The position numbers were made by a program, and so were the translations under genes. DNA of 7,184 bases from Robiginitomaculum sp. (GTDB taxonomy: Bacteria > Pseudomonadota > Alphaproteobacteria > Caulobacterales > Maricaulaceae), in NCBI GenBank assembly GCA_027071965.1, contig JALSYJ010000317.1, positions 1 through 7,184 on the forward strand, given 5' to 3'. Below, one piece after another: positions 4,924 to 7,184 of the stretch. The first letter of the stretch is position 1; every line of letters starts with the position of its first letter. The notes below the pieces were generated by a model, which searched no databases, was not told the origin of the DNA, and worked only from the letters and a program-made list of their open reading frames with translations.

Positions 4924-6453
4924 TTAAGCAAAGGCGCCGGCAAATTTATCAAGAGCCGCTTTTAGACGTTTCTCAATATCATCGCTCAATTCACGCGTTG
5001 TGCGAATATCTTCCAGCACATCCGCATGCTCTGCATGCATGGTGCGCAGTAATTCGGCCTCAAAACGACCAACATCAACCACATCAACCTTGTCCAGATA
5101 GCCACGGGTTCCGGCATAAATAGAGCAAACCTGCTCGGCCAAAGACAGTGGAGAAAACTGTGGCTGCTTTAATAATTCGGTTAACCTCTCACCCCGGGCC
5201 AACATGGCTTGTGTGGAGGCATCCAGATCAGAGCCGAACTTGGCAAAGGCTGCCATTTCACGATATTGGGCCAACTCACCCTTTACCGGGCCAGCAACCT
5301 TCTTCATGGCCTTGGTTTGCGCAGAAGACCCAACCCGGCTCACCGACAACCCTACATTTAAGGCCGGGCGAATACCCTGATAAAACAGATCTGTTTCAAG
5401 GAATATCTGGCCGTCAGTAATGGAAATAACATTGGTCGGGATATAAGCAGAAACGTCATTGGCCTGAGTCTCAATGATCGGCAATGCCGTCATGGAACCA
5501 GAGCCGTTCTCCTCATTTAACTTGGCTGAACGCTCCAGCAGACGTGAATGCAGATAAAACACATCACCCGGATAAGCTTCGCGGCCCGGAGGGCGGCGCA
5601 GCAACAAGGACATTTGACGATAAGCCACCGCCTGTTTTGACAAATCATCATATACTATCAGCGCATGCATGCCCTGATCACGGAACCACTCAGCCATGGC
5701 ACAGCCGGCAAATGGTGCCAGATATTGCATTGGGGCTGGCTCGGACGCTGTAGCGGAGACCACAATAGTGTAGTCCATAGCGCCGTTTTCTTCGAGGGTC
5801 TTAACAATCTGGGCAACGGTTGAGCGCTTTTGGCCAATAGCCACATATACACAGTACAGTTTCTGGCTTTCGTCTGATCCTTCATTGATCTTTTTCTGAT
5901 TGATTATGGTATCAATCGCAATGGCGGTCTTGCCGGTCTGGCGGTCGCCAATAATCAATTCGCGCTGTCCGCGACCAACAGGGATCAGGGCGTCAATAGC
6001 CTTAATGCCGGTTGCCATTGGCTCGTGCACTGATTTGCGCGGGATAATACCTGGCGCCTTTACATCAACCCGCAGCCGATCCTTGGTTTTAATGGCACCC
6101 TTGCCATCAATCGGGTTACCCAAAGCATCAACAGCCCGGCCCAGCAATGCGCGCCCGGCTGGAACATCCACAATTTCGCCGAGACGCTTTACCGTATCGC
6201 CCTCTTTGATACCCCGGTCTTCACCGAAGATCACCACACCAACATTGTCACGCTCCAGATTAAGAGCCATGCCTTTAATGCCACCTGGGAATTCAACCAT
6301 CTCCCCGGCCTTGGCCTCATCCAGACCATAGACCCGGGCAATGCCGTCTCCTACGGAAAGAACCTGACCAACATCGGAAACTTCCGCTTTGGTGCCATAG
6401 CCTTTGATTTGTTTTTTCAAGATTGCGGAAATTTCCGCGGCCCGAATGTCCAT
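4924..6453 (-). CDS. atpA: F1F0 ATP synthase subunit alpha
   Basis: Alpha alternates with beta in the F1 hexamer, carrying non-catalytic nucleotide sites and supplying the arginine finger to the catalytic ones. The 509-residue product, the usual alphaproteobacterial length, shows the beta-barrel opening MDIRAAEISAILKKQI, the Walker A loop GDRQTGKT at 169-176 and the arginine finger R373 within SVSRVGSSAQTKAMK. The C-terminal helical domain is complete. The ATG at 6453 matches the conserved family N-terminus. An in-frame TTG at 6462 overlaps the atpH stop region and is less likely. The start is five bases from the atpH stop, which suggests translational coupling of the first two genes. Confidence 0.98.
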   Translation of the reverse strand: MDIRAAEISAILKKQIKGYGTKAEVSDVGQVLSVGDGIARVYGLDEAKAGEMVEFPGGIKGMALNLERDNVGVVIFGEDRGIKEGDTVKRLGEIVDVPAGRALLGRAVDALGNPIDGKGAIKTKDRLRVDVKAPGIIPRKSVHEPMATGIKAIDALIPVGRGQRELIIGDRQTGKTAIAIDTIINQKKINEGSDESQKLYCVYVAIGQKRSTVAQIVKTLEENGAMDYTIVVSATASEPAPMQYLAPFAGCAMAEWFRDQGMHALIVYDDLSKQAVAYRQMSLLLRRPPGREAYPGDVFYLHSRLLERSAKLNEENGSGSMTALPIIETQANDVSAYIPTNVISITDGQIFLETDLFYQGIRPALNVGLSVSRVGSSAQTKAMKKVAGPVKGELAQYREMAAFAKFGSDLDASTQAMLARGERLTELLKQPQFSPLSLAEQVCSIYAGTRGYLDKVDVVDVGRFEAELLRTMHAEHADVLEDIRTTRELSDDIEKRLKAALDKFAGAFA

Positions 6454-6458
6454 GGGTC

Positions 6459-7022
6459 TCAACTTTCTTTCATCGCGAGTTTCAATCCCTCAAGTTGTGT
6501 CTTAAGAGAGCTGTCAAACATAACTGAACCGACCGATACGATCAGTCCACCCAAAAGCCGGGAATCGACTTCTGTTTCTAACTTTACATCACGCCCCAGA
6601 GCTTTTTTCAAACCCGAAGCCATGGCTGTTTTTTGTTTTACCGTCAAAGCCGTCGCTGTTTTTGCCTTAGCGCTTAGCAAGCCCTTGTTTTGCGCCAGCC
6701 TTAATAAAAACGCATCAACCATTTCAACCAATTCTGCGGCCCGCCCATTATCACAAGCCACAGCAATAAAGTTTGAGGCAAGCTCTGACCATTTTGCCTT
6801 TTTTGCCACAGCTATCATCACTGCTGTTTTTTCAGAGGCAGCAATCACCGGAGAAACAATGGTCTCACGCAAGGCCTCTGAACTCGTCAGCAATTCTTTT
6901 AATGCGACAAGCTCTTTTTCAACAGCAGCTAGGCATTTGGCCTCTACCGCCAGATCAAAAAGCGCAGCCCCATACCGGCTGGCTGCACCTGCAGAATTTA
7001 TTTGCGCTGACGCCACTTGCAT
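6459..7022 (-). CDS. atpH: F1F0 ATP synthase subunit delta
   Basis: This is the first gene of the F1 operon. It encodes the peripheral-stalk subunit that ties the top of the F1 hexamer to the b subunits. The 187-residue product fits the family length. The N-terminal helical domain opens with SRYGAALFDLAVE, and the C-terminal part (152-187) keeps the family pattern VDSRLLGGLIVSVGS followed by a FDSSLKTQLEGL helix. The ATG at 7022 is chosen because it places the conserved segment about 16 residues from the start and has AAAGAG just upstream. A TTG at 7085 would add 21 residues that do not resemble the family. The sequence is more divergent than alpha and beta, as is normal for delta. Its position just before atpA confirms the assignment. 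Confidence 0.95.
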   Translation of the reverse strand: MQVASAQINSAGAASRYGAALFDLAVEAKCLAAVEKELVALKELLTSSEALRETIVSPVIAASEKTAVMIAVAKKAKWSELASNFIAVACDNGRAAELVEMVDAFLLRLAQNKGLLSAKAKTATALTVKQKTAMASGLKKALGRDVKLETEVDSRLLGGLIVSVGSVMFDSSLKTQLEGLKLAMKES

Positions 7023-7090
7023 CCACTCTTTATTGCTCAGGCCGGCCAAACAAAATGGCAAACCTTTATCTAATTGTTTTATCAAGAGAA

Positions 7091-7120
7091 ATTTTAATTC
7101 TTCGATTGATTAGAATCGAA
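7091..7120 (-). promoter_or_regulatory. Candidate atp operon promoter
   Basis: On the minus strand TAAAAT (7096-7091) matches 5 of 6 of the -10 consensus, with a poor -35 (TTCGAT, 7120-7115) 18 bases upstream. Transcription would begin near 7085, giving a leader of about 63 bases before atpH. An alternative pair, TTGCCG (7169-7164) and TATGTC (7146-7141) with a 17-base spacer, is also only partial. Which one is used cannot be decided. Confidence 0.25.
7101..7120. repeat. 7-bp inverted repeat upstream of atpH
   Basis: TTCGATT (7101-7107), six bases, then AATCGAA (7114-7120) form a perfect dyad about 80-100 bases upstream of the atpH start. Neither strand has a T-run directly after it, so it is not an intrinsic terminator. 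Its position over the candidate -35 region would suit a regulator site, but seven base pairs in AT-rich DNA can also arise by chance. Confidence 0.45.
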
Positions 7121-7184
7121 ATTCCCCGGTACTCGGCGGCGACATAGCACGGAGAGTTCGCCCCGGCAAGATACTCCTGAACAA
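7121..7184. other. Unassigned right-end sequence
   Basis: No gene is recognised here. One minus-strand frame is open from the edge to a TAA near 7069, about 38 codons, and contains the peptide YLAGANSPCYVAAEYRG. This could be the tail of a gene outside the window, but it matches no family I can name, so it is not called as a CDS. Confidence 0.3.

Noticed and set aside
7023..7085. Longer atpH form starting at TTG 7085
   Set aside because: The extra 21 residues do not match delta subunits, and TTG lacks a Shine-Dalgarno sequence. The ATG at 7022 gives the normal length.
6409..7113. 234-codon plus-strand open frame opposite atpH
   Set aside because: It lies entirely antisense to atpH and the atpA start, and its product has no recognisable domain. 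The atpH reading has clear family motifs.
7121..7184. Possible tRNA or tmRNA end near the right edge
   Set aside because: A GTTCG-like string occurs, but no stems of the right length pair around it, and no CCA end or tag-peptide sequence is visible.

Overview
The window reads as chromosomal DNA of an alphaproteobacterium. Three things suggest this. The F1 sector of ATP synthase is encoded alone as atpH-atpA-atpG-atpD-atpC, with no F0 genes in the cluster. The subunit sequences, including the Lys/Ala-rich N-terminal tail on AtpD, look alphaproteobacterial. A DUF1674 (SdhAF4-like) gene lies head-to-head with the start of a gene recognised here as rsmB. Base composition is roughly balanced. A closer placement cannot be made from sequence reading alone; a Caulobacterales/Hyphomonadales-like lineage is only a guess.

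Layout, left to right. Positions 1-169 (minus) hold the N-terminal NusB-like part of rsmB, running off the left edge. Positions 223-414 (plus) encode a 63-residue DUF1674 protein, a predicted succinate dehydrogenase assembly factor. Positions 509-1456 (plus) encode a secreted protein of no recognised family, with a signal peptide and a Gly/Lys/His repeat tail. Positions 1576-2061 (plus) encode a secreted staphylococcal-nuclease-type nuclease with its catalytic residues in place. From 2064 to 7022 (minus) lies the compact F1-ATPase operon, transcribed right to left as atpH, atpA, atpG, atpD, atpC (delta, alpha, gamma, beta, epsilon). Positions 7023-7184 are the operon leader and a short unassigned stretch. 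No gene-free stretch exceeds 300 bases.

The five atp genes sit 5 to 26 bases apart and together supply every F1 subunit, which docks on an F0 sector encoded elsewhere. The plus-strand nuclease gene and atpC converge with only two bases between their stop codons. The secreted orphan and the nuclease are neighbours, both exported and in the same orientation. They may act in the same extracytoplasmic compartment, but nothing in the sequence proves a joint function.

Most of the window is ordinary housekeeping DNA. I did not find a convincing new multi-gene system. The least explained parts are the secreted Gly/Lys/His-rich protein, a perfect 10-bp inverted repeat that brackets the nuclease promoter and ends at its start codon, the degenerate middle of the DUF1674 motif, and a small dyad upstream of atpH.
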